A stretch of 20,628 nucleotides of DNA from a bacterium. Lineage in GTDB: Bacteria > UBP15 > UBA6099. Of the stretch, positions 8,159 to 14,991 are shown piece after piece. Where the stretch lies: NCBI GenBank assembly GCA_029573925.1, contig JAKQBV010000553.1, positions 1 through 20,628 of the forward strand, written 5' to 3'. Within the stretch, counting starts at the first letter, position 1, and the number at the start of each line of letters is the position of its first letter. The notes under the pieces are model-generated. The model was given only the letters and a program-made list of their open reading frames with translations. It was not told the DNA's origin and made no database searches. The position numbers were made by a program, and so were the translations under genes.

Positions 8159-8187
8159 ATTATAACCGCGCCGGGAAGAATTGAAAA
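8159..8187 (-). promoter_or_regulatory. Putative promoter for the LolA/DUF1571-like gene
   Basis: Read on the minus strand, TTTTCA (8187-8182) and a perfect TATAAT (8164-8159) are 17 bases apart. The predicted start of transcription near 8152 lies after the alternative ATG at 8160 and before the chosen ATG at 8124. Confidence 0.55.
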
Positions 8188-8221
8188 AGATTTATCGCCG
8201 CCGCGCTGGTTCCGCCCGCGT

Positions 8222-9478
8222 TCAGCCGACTAGCGCTTTTTTCAGTATCGCGTGAACATAGCGGACCTCGTCCCTCTCAAGGCCGTGTCCGAAAGAAACT
8301 GCGCGAGCGTCCGTCCTCGCCACTATATATGATTCGAAAGGCGCGAAAGTTTTCAGGATCGCAAAAAGAACTTTTTCCGCGCGCGAGTTTCCGATTCTGC
8401 GCGCGCCGGGACGGACGCCTCGCCCGAATCTTGCCGCGTATGAGCTTTCCGAAGCGGCAAGATTGATCGCCTCTTCCATTGAGGTTGGACTTCCTTCCCT
8501 CGCCGCTCCCGCAAGCTCAAACTCCTCGATTTCTTCCGCTTTAAGTTCTATCCTAGACGAGGAGAACAACCGGGACGTCTCAACGACAAGCCCCGCCGCG
8601 GATGCTGTGACGCAAACGTTTTTTTTCGCGCCGAAGAGAATAGCCGCCAACGCTGCCAGCGGCGGGAGCGCCACGAATATGACGAATATGAACGCCGCTA
8701 TCCCCAGCCGCGCCGCGGCAGGCATTCCATCCGACGTGTCTCTAATGAAAGACAAAAAGAAGCTAAAAAAAACAAACGCGCTGAAAGCCAGCGGAGGGAG
8801 CGCTATGAGAAGAGACGCGCGGCCCGCTCTTCGGGCGGGAATCTCCACCGACACGGAACCGCCCGGCCCGAAGGACGCCGAACTCTTCATGTTTGAAGGC
8901 GCGGGCGGAACCTGTATGTCTTCGCCTTCGCGCGCAGCGGTTTCCCTTATCGAAAAGTCCAGAGCGTCCGACGCGCGGGTCACTACTGTCCCGCTCGTGG
9001 AGTCCTCCAGCGGGAAGCGGGTGAACTTCGCCAACTCCTCCGCTTTCGCTCTCGCGCGCTCGTATGACTGCGGCGAGGCGATTTCCACATCCGCTGTTTT
9101 TCCCTCCCCCTTCAGCCTTACCGGATACACCACAGTCCTCGAATCGCTGTCTCCTCTCGATTCATGCGTAAGCGTCACTTTCCGGAAGGCGTCCAGAGAA
9201 AGTTTCCGGCTTCTCATGGGGACAATCAGCCCCTGCCACTTGACGATGGAGCGGCGGAGCCTGTCTATCCTCACGCCGGAACGTCCGAATACCAGCCCCG
9301 CCCCGACTGTCGCGAAAATCAAACCGAAAGGAAGCACGAAATACCACGGAGCTTCATTGTCGGCTCCGAAGGCGGTGGACATTATAAAAATGCCTGCGGC
9401 GAGGAACACTGAGCCGAACAGCGCTAGGCCGCCGCCTCCGCTCTTCGTCTCGAAGATGTCCGAGTTTTCGCGTCTCAT
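8222..9478 (-). CDS. Four-segment membrane protein of unknown function
   Basis: I do not recognise this 418-residue protein. It has two N-terminal membrane segments (about residues 17-37 and 45-65), a soluble stretch of about 155 residues (66-220), two more membrane segments (about 221-246 and 258-283) and a C-terminal soluble domain (284-418). Each soluble part begins just after a membrane hairpin with a strand-like segment (VRIDRLRRSIVKW; VCVTASAAGLVVET), so the protein looks like two repeats of a hairpin plus soluble domain, perhaps a PH-like fold. A linker near 185-200 is rich in proline and serine. The ATG has a GAGGGA site. A 348-codon open frame runs antisense to it but has no coding signature. 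The topology is solid, the function unknown. Confidence 0.72.
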   Translation of the reverse strand: MRRENSDIFETKSGGGGLALFGSVFLAAGIFIMSTAFGADNEAPWYFVLPFGLIFATVGAGLVFGRSGVRIDRLRRSIVKWQGLIVPMRSRKLSLDAFRKVTLTHESRGDSDSRTVVYPVRLKGEGKTADVEIASPQSYERARAKAEELAKFTRFPLEDSTSGTVVTRASDALDFSIRETAAREGEDIQVPPAPSNMKSSASFGPGGSVSVEIPARRAGRASLLIALPPLAFSAFVFFSFFLSFIRDTSDGMPAAARLGIAAFIFVIFVALPPLAALAAILFGAKKNVCVTASAAGLVVETSRLFSSSRIELKAEEIEEFELAGAAREGSPTSMEEAINLAASESSYAARFGRGVRPGARRIGNSRAEKVLFAILKTFAPFESYIVARTDARAVSFGHGLERDEVRYVHAILKKALVG

Positions 9479-9804
9479 GAGAACATCCCTCGCGTTTTCG
9501 CCCGCCTGATATCCCCCCGCGACTAACCGCCGAAACTGGCATCTAGCGGCGGATTCCGACTTGCGCGCGGCAGGCTTTCAAGTCAATTTACTCTTAGCGC
9601 GCGTATTTGTCGATAGGATGAAACATGCTATAATCCGGAGTTATCGACGCGCGCGGCGCGAAGCAATTCGGGCGGCGGCGGATATTCGGGACGCAAGGCC
9701 GGGCGACGCCGAATCCGGCGCTGTTTGCGCGGACATCTCAAAGCCGCGCGAAGCGCGCCATCCGAATTCCTTTCCGGCCTCAATATTTTTTCGGGAGAAC
9801 GATT
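9479..9804 (+). other. Intergenic region and long chorismate synthase leader
   Basis: No gene is supported here. It separates a divergent pair (membrane protein to the left, aroC to the right). After the promoter at 9607-9634 about 165 bases remain before the aroC start. That leader is very GC-rich and can fold: AGGCCGG (9696-9702) pairs with CCGGCCT (9774-9780), enclosing smaller hairpins such as GCCG-AATC-CGGC, and six T residues follow at 9785-9790. This could be an attenuator, but no known riboswitch or T-box signature was seen. Confidence 0.35.
9607..9634 (+). promoter_or_regulatory. Putative aroC promoter
   Basis: TTGTCG (9607-9612) and a perfect TATAAT (9629-9634) with a 16-base spacer. 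This is the best promoter match upstream of the chorismate synthase gene. Confidence 0.55.
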
Positions 9805-11136
9805 ATGTTCGGTTGTCATTTAGGAAACCTGTTTCAGGTAACGGTGTCGGGAGGCTCGTATCAGGAGGGCCTGACCGCGACAATTCAGGGCGCGCCTCCG
9901 GGCATGTCGCTCTCCGAACAGGAAATCTATGCCGACCTCCTATTGAGAAAACCCGGCGCGGACGAGCTTTCTTCTCCACGCAAAGAGCCGGACCTGCCCG
10001 TCATCTTCACCGGAGTCAACCCGGACGAAACCATCGAGGGCGCGGCCAACCGCAATCTCACCAACGGCACTCCAATATCCATACTCATACCCAACCTCGA
10101 CCGCCATTTCATCCACGTCAAACAGTATCAGGACACCAACCGAACCCCGCGTCCCGGCCACGCGTCCTACGCCTCTTTCGTCAAATACGGCCCTAACGAC
10201 GACGCCGTAGGCGCGGGAATATTCAGCGGCAGGTACACCTCCACCATAGTGGCCGCAGGATACATTGCCAAAAAGATACTCCGCGACAACGGCATTTGCG
10301 TTTTCTCAACCATCAAAGAGCTTGCCGGCGTTAAAAGCCCGGATGTTCCCCACGAAAAAGCGCTCGCGCTCTCCGACGAGTATAAAAGGATGCGCCGCGA
10401 CTACGACCCCTTCTATCAGGAAATCTACGTCAAAAAACGCGTCACGATGGAGATGCGCTTCCTTGAAAAAATGAGCGTGTTCGCCCAGATTGAAAATGAG
10501 ATAGACGATATACGCGCGAAGGCCCCGGTATACGACGCGCAAGAAATACTCGAAAAATACGGCGTGCACCACGTTCTCAACTGCCCGGATTTCGAAGCCG
10601 CAGAAGAGATGCTCGCCGCCGCCAACAGGATAACCGCGACCGGAGACTCGTCAGGCGGCGTGGTGGAAGTGGTAGCTCTCGGCGTCCCCGCCGGACTCGG
10701 CGAGCCGGTGTTCAAAAAGCTGGACGCCGAACTTGGCCGCATGCTCGGCATCGGAGCCGTCAAAGGCGTTGAAATCGGAGCCGGCTTCGCCGTCAAAAAC
10801 ATGACCGGTTTCGAAAGCAACGACCAGATGCGTTCGGAAAACGGCAAAGTCGTTTTCGAAAGCAATAACGCCGGCGGCATCACCGGCGGGCTGGCCACCG
10901 GACAACCTATCGTCGCGCGCCTCGCCGTCAAACCCACTCCCACCATCGACAAACGGCAGACCACAATCGACAAATACACGCTCGAAACGACCGAACTTGC
11001 TGCCATCACGCGCCGCGACCCCACCATCGTCGGCAGAATATGGCCCATCGCGGAAAACTATGCCGCTCTCGTTCTCCTCGACAACCTCATCGCCCACTTG
11101 GGCTATCAGGCGATGTCGAAAAACGTCAGGCGTTGA
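9805..11136 (+). CDS. aroC: Chorismate synthase, divergent form
   Basis: Chorismate synthase converts 5-enolpyruvylshikimate-3-phosphate to chorismate, the last shared step of aromatic amino acid synthesis, using reduced FMN. This 443-residue protein is clearly of the family: RPGHASYASFVKYG (116-129), GDSSGGVVEVVALGVPAGLGEP (280-301), KGVEIGAGF (320-328), GGITGGLATGQPI (358-369) and a C-terminal RRDPTIVGR (403-411). Several invariant positions differ. GESHG near the N terminus is GGSYQ (16-20), so the catalytic histidine is tyrosine. GRSSARET is GIFSGRYT (138-145), losing the glutamate. The histidine of RPGH is kept. An insertion of roughly 50 residues lies between about 185 and 250, making it longer than the usual 350-390. 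The frame is intact, so it is a variant rather than a pseudogene. Confidence 0.9.
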   Translation: MFGCHLGNLFQVTVSGGSYQEGLTATIQGAPPGMSLSEQEIYADLLLRKPGADELSSPRKEPDLPVIFTGVNPDETIEGAANRNLTNGTPISILIPNLDRHFIHVKQYQDTNRTPRPGHASYASFVKYGPNDDAVGAGIFSGRYTSTIVAAGYIAKKILRDNGICVFSTIKELAGVKSPDVPHEKALALSDEYKRMRRDYDPFYQEIYVKKRVTMEMRFLEKMSVFAQIENEIDDIRAKAPVYDAQEILEKYGVHHVLNCPDFEAAEEMLAAANRITATGDSSGGVVEVVALGVPAGLGEPVFKKLDAELGRMLGIGAVKGVEIGAGFAVKNMTGFESNDQMRSENGKVVFESNNAGGITGGLATGQPIVARLAVKPTPTIDKRQTTIDKYTLETTELAAITRRDPTIVGRIWPIAENYAALVLLDNLIAHLGYQAMSKNVRR

Positions 11137-11147
11137 ACGTTAGTATC

Positions 11148-11174
11148 GTTAATATTCGGGTATTGTTTATTAAC
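11148..11174. repeat. AT-rich inverted repeat after aroC
   Basis: GTTAATA (11148-11154) and TATTAAC (11168-11174) form a perfect 7-base inverted repeat around 13 bases, just after the aroC stop. No T tract follows, so its role is unclear; it may be an operator for the next gene. Confidence 0.4.
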
Positions 11175-11193
11175 TGAAACTTCTTTCCAGAAC

Positions 11194-11251
11194 AGCGAAA
11201 AGCGGGTGCAAGCTCCGCTGAGATGCGCGTTGCCAGTCCCCGTTTTTCGCT
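11194..11251 (+). repeat. Long imperfect hairpin between aroC and the 106-residue gene
   Basis: AGCGAAAAGCGGG (11194-11206) pairs with CCCGTTTTTCGCT (11239-11251) over 13 positions with one G-U pair. The 32-base loop can form an inner GCAA/TTGC stem. The T5 run lies inside the right arm, so this is not a standard terminator, though it may protect the aroC 3' end or encode a small RNA. Confidence 0.5.
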
Positions 11252-11368
11252 TATGTCGTTCATCGCGGATTGGTAAATAATAAATGCGGCTATTTTCGTT
11301 TGTCCGTTATTCTGCTGTATAATCATGAAAAAGGCAAAGCGGTTTTTACGCGGCGCGGGGGGTTGACG

Positions 11369-11689
11369 ATGAGCAGGAATGACTCTCCTGAAGAAGTTGT
11401 TTTCACAGCGAACGAAGCGCGGATAATGCTTATGTGGTCGGAGCAGACGCTCAGAGGCGGCCACTGGGGCGACGGCGATGTTCTGTTCCCGGACGAGGCC
11501 CGCGCGCTTGAAAAGATTAACGATATCGCGCATGGCGGACGCCCCCGCGTCACCACCAGAGACATCGAAATTATCCTTAACTGGATGAGCGCCCACTGCG
11601 GCGGCGACACCCTCACCGGACATCTCAGCCTCAACCACGAGGAGTCCCAGCTCCGCGAAAAACTTGCGCGCTTGAAAGAAGCGGACTGA
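11369..11689 (+). CDS. Small soluble protein of unknown function (106 residues)
   Basis: I do not recognise this protein. It is soluble and mixed in charge, with a predicted mostly helical make-up: VVFTANEARIMLMW near the N terminus, a glycine-rich turn (GGHWGDGD, about 30-37), DEARALEKINDIAHGG, RDIEIILNWMSAHCGG and a charged C-terminal helix (EESQLREKLARLKEAD). There is one cysteine and no metal-binding cluster. The frame stays open upstream to 11270, but the ATG at 11369 follows a GGGGG ribosome site at 6-base spacing, and a TATAAT at 11318-11323 lies just upstream, so the shorter form is preferred. It is separated from aroC by structured DNA and ends at a strong terminator, so it is probably its own unit. 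Confidence 0.65.
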   Translation: MSRNDSPEEVVFTANEARIMLMWSEQTLRGGHWGDGDVLFPDEARALEKINDIAHGGRPRVTTRDIEIILNWMSAHCGGDTLTGHLSLNHEESQLREKLARLKEAD

Positions 11690-11714
11690 TCCGGATTCGC
11701 CTAAAAACTGACAA

Positions 11715-11757
11715 AACGCAAAACGGACGGGAGCTTGGCTCCCGCCCGTTTTGCGTT
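11715..11757. terminator. Bidirectional intrinsic terminator between convergent genes
   Basis: Two 20-base arms, 11715-11734 and 11738-11757, pair with a single mismatch around a 3-base loop. The arms contain AAAA and TTTT, and further T-rich sequence follows on the minus-strand side. It serves the 106-residue gene from the left and the alcohol dehydrogenase gene from the right. Confidence 0.8.
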
Positions 11758-11787
11758 AAGCGATTAAAAAGGCCGCGCCCGGCGGCG

Positions 11788-13116
11788 TCACGGGATCAGA
11801 GTGAGGTCTCCTGTGAACGCCGCTCTCAGCGTGGGGGCCATCTTCGATTCGACCTCGCCCCGCTCGACGTTGAGAGGGCATGGCATGTTCTGAAGCTTCA
11901 TTTTCAACTGCGGATTTTTTGACGCTTTTATCATGATGTCTATCTGTGATTGCGGAACTCCGGCTTCTTTGAGAGTTGCCGGGAAGCCGATGCTTTCTGA
12001 GAAATCTATCATCGCCAGAGCGACGGTCTCGGCAAGGTCGCGCCCGCCGAGCGATCCGAAATCAATGTCGCCGGGCACGTATCCGGCGTCTTGGAAAATG
12101 CGGCCCATGACCCGGTTCTGGGCCTCGATGGCGTCTGCGAAAAGGACTGTGTAATAGGGGTTGAGCACCGCGCATGCTCTTCCGTGCGACAAGAAATCGA
12201 TTAGTTGGAACGAGCCGAGGTGGCCGCCGTTCGTGCCGCCTTTTTCCACCGCGCCGGTGGCCGGGTTCTGTTTGGAGACCATAATGGCGTATCCGCCGAG
12301 GTCGGTTCCGATGCCGAGGGCCACGCGCGGCTCCATTTCTCTCGGATTGGCGAGCACTGCGGGGAGCGCTTCGACTATCAGGCGCGTAGCCGCCTCGGTT
12401 ATGTTCCTGATTTCATCGTAGTATGATTTTCCGGTGGCGCCCATGAACACTTCCCAGCAGTGGGCGATTCCGTCCAGCGCGCCGTCCAGAGTAAGCGCAA
12501 GCGGCGCCCCGGCTGTCGTCCTATAGTCGAAAACAGCCGCAGGCGGCACAAGTATGTCGTCCACGATAAGTTTTTTCGTCCCTGTGGCCGGGTCTGTAAT
12601 GTTCGAGTACTTGGTAAGGTGCGCGCCTGAACTGGCGGCAGTCTGGGCGGCCACAACCGGAATCGGCTTGCGGTCTTCCTCTGCGGCTATGGCGGACACC
12701 GTGTCGACGCCGAAATACGGTTCCAGATCGTTGCCGTCGAAAACAGCCAGCGCGGAAGCGGCCTTGCAGGCGTCTATAGTGCTGCCACCGCCGACGGCCA
12801 CTATGCAGTCGGGTTTGGATTTTGCGACGGACATGGCGATTCTGTAAACGTCCTCGCGGGGCGCGTTCGGGCGCGCGCCTTTTTCGACGGAGAACGAAAC
12901 ACCCGCCGAGTCAAGCCCGTCTGCCACTTCGCGCATGAACGGCATCAGCCATTCGCCGCCCGGCTCGCCGAACTCCGCCGCCACCACGAGAGCCTTCTTC
13001 CCGTATCTGGCCGCGTATCCGCCCGCCGCTCCAAGCGCGCCTTCGCCGAATGTATAGTTGTCGCCTTTCCATTCCTTCAGCAGCTTTTCGCCCATCTCTT
13101 TATAATCTTGACTCAT
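11788..13116 (-). CDS. Iron-containing alcohol dehydrogenase
   Basis: The 442-residue protein belongs to the group III (iron-dependent) alcohol dehydrogenases, which interconvert alcohols and aldehydes with NAD(P). The nucleotide-binding signature VAVGGGSTIDACKAAS is at about 107-121. All four metal ligands can be placed: Asp215 and His219 in LDGIAHCWE, His299 in GGHLGSF, and His311 in LSHGRACAV. It is longer than the usual 380-400 residues, the extra length lying partly in the N terminus and around 125-155. The substrate is unknown and there is no pathway partner beside it. The start ATG 13116 follows GGAGGAA; a longer reading from 13152 would begin almost at the predicted transcription start. 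It is transcribed alone. Confidence 0.9.
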   Translation of the reverse strand: MSQDYKEMGEKLLKEWKGDNYTFGEGALGAAGGYAARYGKKALVVAAEFGEPGGEWLMPFMREVADGLDSAGVSFSVEKGARPNAPREDVYRIAMSVAKSKPDCIVAVGGGSTIDACKAASALAVFDGNDLEPYFGVDTVSAIAAEEDRKPIPVVAAQTAASSGAHLTKYSNITDPATGTKKLIVDDILVPPAAVFDYRTTAGAPLALTLDGALDGIAHCWEVFMGATGKSYYDEIRNITEAATRLIVEALPAVLANPREMEPRVALGIGTDLGGYAIMVSKQNPATGAVEKGGTNGGHLGSFQLIDFLSHGRACAVLNPYYTVLFADAIEAQNRVMGRIFQDAGYVPGDIDFGSLGGRDLAETVALAMIDFSESIGFPATLKEAGVPQSQIDIMIKASKNPQLKMKLQNMPCPLNVERGEVESKMAPTLRAAFTGDLTLIP

Positions 13117-13154
13117 CCTGCCGTTCCTCCGGTCCGTCTGTTTGACAGTCATAT

Positions 13155-13183
13155 ATTATCGGCTCATTCCCGGAGATATTCAA
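13155..13183 (-). promoter_or_regulatory. Putative promoter for the alcohol dehydrogenase gene
   Basis: On the minus strand TTGAAT (13183-13178) and GATAAT (13160-13155) are exactly 17 bases apart, about 40 bases before the chosen ATG at 13116. Confidence 0.55.
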
Positions 13184-13303
13184 GAAACATACATATAAGA
13201 AAGCGCTGATTATTTTTATTAATCCCAAAAAACCTAAAGATGGGTTTTTGCCCTCAAGCTTCTTGCGCCATCGGAAAAAGACAAGAGCATTGCGGCGCTC
13301 CCG

Positions 13304-13529
13304 GCGAAATTTGACAAACCGCATTTCAACCCGAATCCGTTATTAGGATTCGGGAGCGATTGTTCAGAGCGGATGAAATGCGAGGCGCAAGGCGCATTTT
13401 TGCAGTGAATAGAACTTATGGTTCATGAACAAAAAAATGCGGCGGCAACGAAGCAGTTCGCCGCTATGAAAATCGCCTCGGTTCGTCGGCTCAATCGACG
13501 AATCCGGGTTCAAAGCGCCGTAATTTCGC
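13304..13529. repeat. Hairpin-rich element with imperfect terminal inverted repeats (MITE-like)
   Basis: This lies in the 640-base noncoding gap between the alcohol dehydrogenase and nth. The ends are inverted repeats: GCGAAATT (13304-13311) matches AATTTCGC (13522-13529), and 13320-13339 matches the reverse complement of 13499-13517 at about 16 of 20 positions. Inside are four local hairpins: CCCGAATCC/GGATTCGGG (13330-13354), CGCATTTTT/AAAAATGCG (13393-13441, containing the palindrome GTTCATGAAC), GCGGC/GCCGC (13442-13464) and TTCGTCG/CGACGAA (13482-13502). No open frame of note is inside. It could be a small non-autonomous mobile repeat or a structured RNA gene. No clear target-site duplication was found. 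Confidence 0.5.
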
Positions 13530-13582
13530 TTGCTGTGTTTTCTTTATATAAGGATTGAACGAGGATGCTATCAGGCTAAACG

Positions 13583-13604
13583 GGATTTTTCACGAGAAAA
13601 ATCC
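13583..13604. repeat. Short hairpin downstream of nth
   Basis: GGATTTTT (13583-13590) and AAAAATCC (13597-13604) form a perfect 8-base stem with a 6-base loop. It lies about 150 bases after the nth stop on the minus strand. The rest of 13605-13754 shows nothing I can identify. Confidence 0.45.
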
Positions 13605-13754
13605 GAAAAATCGAATAAAGGGCGATCTACGTCGTTGAATCATCGACTCGAACTGCCGTCATATACGAAACAGTATGTTCCCTCGTTCTCGCTTGATTCG
13701 CCTCGTATCTCATCCCTTTCTTCGATTTCAGCCCGCATTGGTGAAAATTGCCGG

Positions 13755-14405
13755 CTAATTTCGAGCGGCGTTTTTCTTGCCGAAGTCGCAGTGTTTGATC
13801 ATGCCGCATTCGCCGCACTTGGGTTTTCTCGCGTCGCAAATCCTCCTGCCGTGCCACACAAGCTGGTTGGAGAAATCCGTCCACACTTTCTGAGGGATAA
13901 GTTCCATGATGTCGAATTCAATCTTAACGGGGTCGGAGTTCTTCGAAAGCCCGGAACGCTGGGCGATGCGTGACACATGAGTGTCCACTATCACGCCGGG
14001 AGTTCCGAACGCGTTGCCGAGCACGACGTTTGCGGTTTTGCGCCCGACGCCGGGCAGTTCCACCAACTCTTCCATCGTCCCCGGAACCTTGCCGCCGTGT
14101 TTCTCGATTATCGCCGCGCAGCAGCCTTTGATGTTCTTCGCTTTGTTCTTGAAGAATCCGGTCGAATGAATGTCTTTCTCAAGCTCGCCGAGGTCGGCGT
14201 CCGCGAACGCTTTCACCGTCCTGTATTTCTTGAACAGGTCTTTGGTGACGATGTTCACGCGTTCGTCCGTGCATTGAGCCGAAAGAATGGTCGCCACGAG
14301 GAGTTCGTGCGGCTTGGAGTAGTCGAGCGAGGTGGTCGCGTCGTCGTAGTTGGCCTGTAGATACTCCGCTATCGCCATTGCTTTTTTCTTTAACGCCGCA
14401 GACAT
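13755..14405 (-). CDS. nth: Endonuclease III (base excision repair)
   Basis: The 216-residue enzyme is a DNA glycosylase with AP-lyase activity that removes oxidised pyrimidines. The helix-hairpin-helix LPGVGRKTA (117-125) contains the catalytic lysine Lys123; the catalytic aspartate is Asp141 in VDTHVSRIAQR. The C-terminal iron-sulfur cluster has the standard spacing Cys190-x6-Cys197-x2-Cys200-x5-Cys206. Length is normal for the family. The ATG follows GGAGGAGA, and a promoter is visible just upstream. It is transcribed towards the alcohol dehydrogenase but a long noncoding gap separates them, so the two are probably independent. Confidence 0.97.
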   Translation of the reverse strand: MSAALKKKAMAIAEYLQANYDDATTSLDYSKPHELLVATILSAQCTDERVNIVTKDLFKKYRTVKAFADADLGELEKDIHSTGFFKNKAKNIKGCCAAIIEKHGGKVPGTMEELVELPGVGRKTANVVLGNAFGTPGVIVDTHVSRIAQRSGLSKNSDPVKIEFDIMELIPQKVWTDFSNQLVWHGRRICDARKPKCGECGMIKHCDFGKKNAARN

Positions 14406-14442
14406 CGTTCGTCTCCTCCGGTCAGCATTTAAAAGTAAGTCA

Positions 14443-14470
14443 ATTATATATATAAAAAGTCTGAGGACAA
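14443..14470 (-). promoter_or_regulatory. Putative nth promoter
   Basis: On the minus strand TTGTCC (14470-14465) is followed after 16 bases by a perfect TATAAT (14448-14443), about 40 bases before the nth start codon. Confidence 0.5.
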
Positions 14471-14561
14471 TAGACGCCTGTGACGGCGGCCGCCCGGATT
14501 TCGGGCGCGATTTTTTGAGAAAACAGCAAAAACGGGGAAAAATCAGAGGGTTTTAAACGCT

Positions 14562-14584
14562 GGTGAATATGTTTTTTATTCATC
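14562..14584. promoter_or_regulatory. Operator-like dyad, copy 1
   Basis: GGTGAATA, seven bases, TATTCATC: a 23-base dyad with one mismatch between arms. It shares arm sequence and 8-7-8 spacing with two further sites at 14685 and 14753, all upstream of the resolvase-like gene. A GATGTAA sequence follows a few bases later, as it does at copy 3. Confidence 0.55.
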
Positions 14585-14684
14585 GCGCGATGTAAGGGAG
14601 AAAACTGAAAAAACACCTAGCAAATAAAAGAAAATTTTGTATGCGGCAGATGAAGAAGCAATGGATTCTGAAAAACGCATAGAG

Positions 14685-14707
14685 GGTGAATAAAAAATAT
14701 ATTCACC
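14685..14707. promoter_or_regulatory. Operator-like dyad, copy 2 (perfect)
   Basis: GGTGAATA, seven bases (AAAAATA), TATTCACC: a perfect 8-base inverted repeat with the same spacing as copies 1 and 3. This copy best defines the consensus. Confidence 0.6.
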
Positions 14708-14752
14708 AAATCTCATAGTAGATTGTGATTTTTTTCTCAAGAAGGGCTGGGG

Positions 14753-14775
14753 GGTGAATATGTTTTATATGCGCC
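14753..14775. promoter_or_regulatory. Operator-like dyad, copy 3
   Basis: GGTGAATA, seven bases (TGTTTTA), TATGCGCC. The left arm is identical to the other copies and the right arm differs at two positions. From GGTGAATATGTTTT onward it also resembles copy 1 as a direct repeat, including the trailing GATGTAA. It lies 240 bases before the likely start of the resolvase-like gene. Confidence 0.5.
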
Positions 14776-14991
14776 TGATGTAAAAATCCGACGCGCAAAT
14801 TCAGGCGAAAAAACAAATTAAAATAAAAATGCCTATATAAGAAGGATTATTTGAAGCGTTGCCGTGTTGGGCAAGGGCTTGGCGCTGAGCTTGATATATT
14901 AATAGGCGCAGGCCGAAGGAAGCCGAAAGGGGTGAAAAAGATGGAAAAGATAAATAAAAACAACAGTGAAAATAGAGAGGAGGCAAAGACA

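Noticed and set aside
8463..9509. A 348-codon open frame on the plus strand opposite the four-segment membrane protein
   Set aside because: It is serine/alanine-rich, has no recognisable domain or ribosome site, and mirrors the real minus-strand gene, as expected in GC-rich DNA.
10425..11048. A 207-codon minus-strand open frame opposite aroC
   Set aside because: It is a shadow of the conserved chorismate synthase frame, without a ribosome site or domain.
11300..11323. TTGTCC and TATAAT as a promoter for the 106-residue gene
   Set aside because: The spacer is only 12 bases. The TATAAT may still be a -10 element with a poor -35, but the pair as such does not fit.
13505..13520. GGGTTCAAA resembling the T-arm of a tRNA
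   Set aside because: No matching acceptor, D or anticodon arms are present; the sequence is better explained as one end of the inverted-repeat element.
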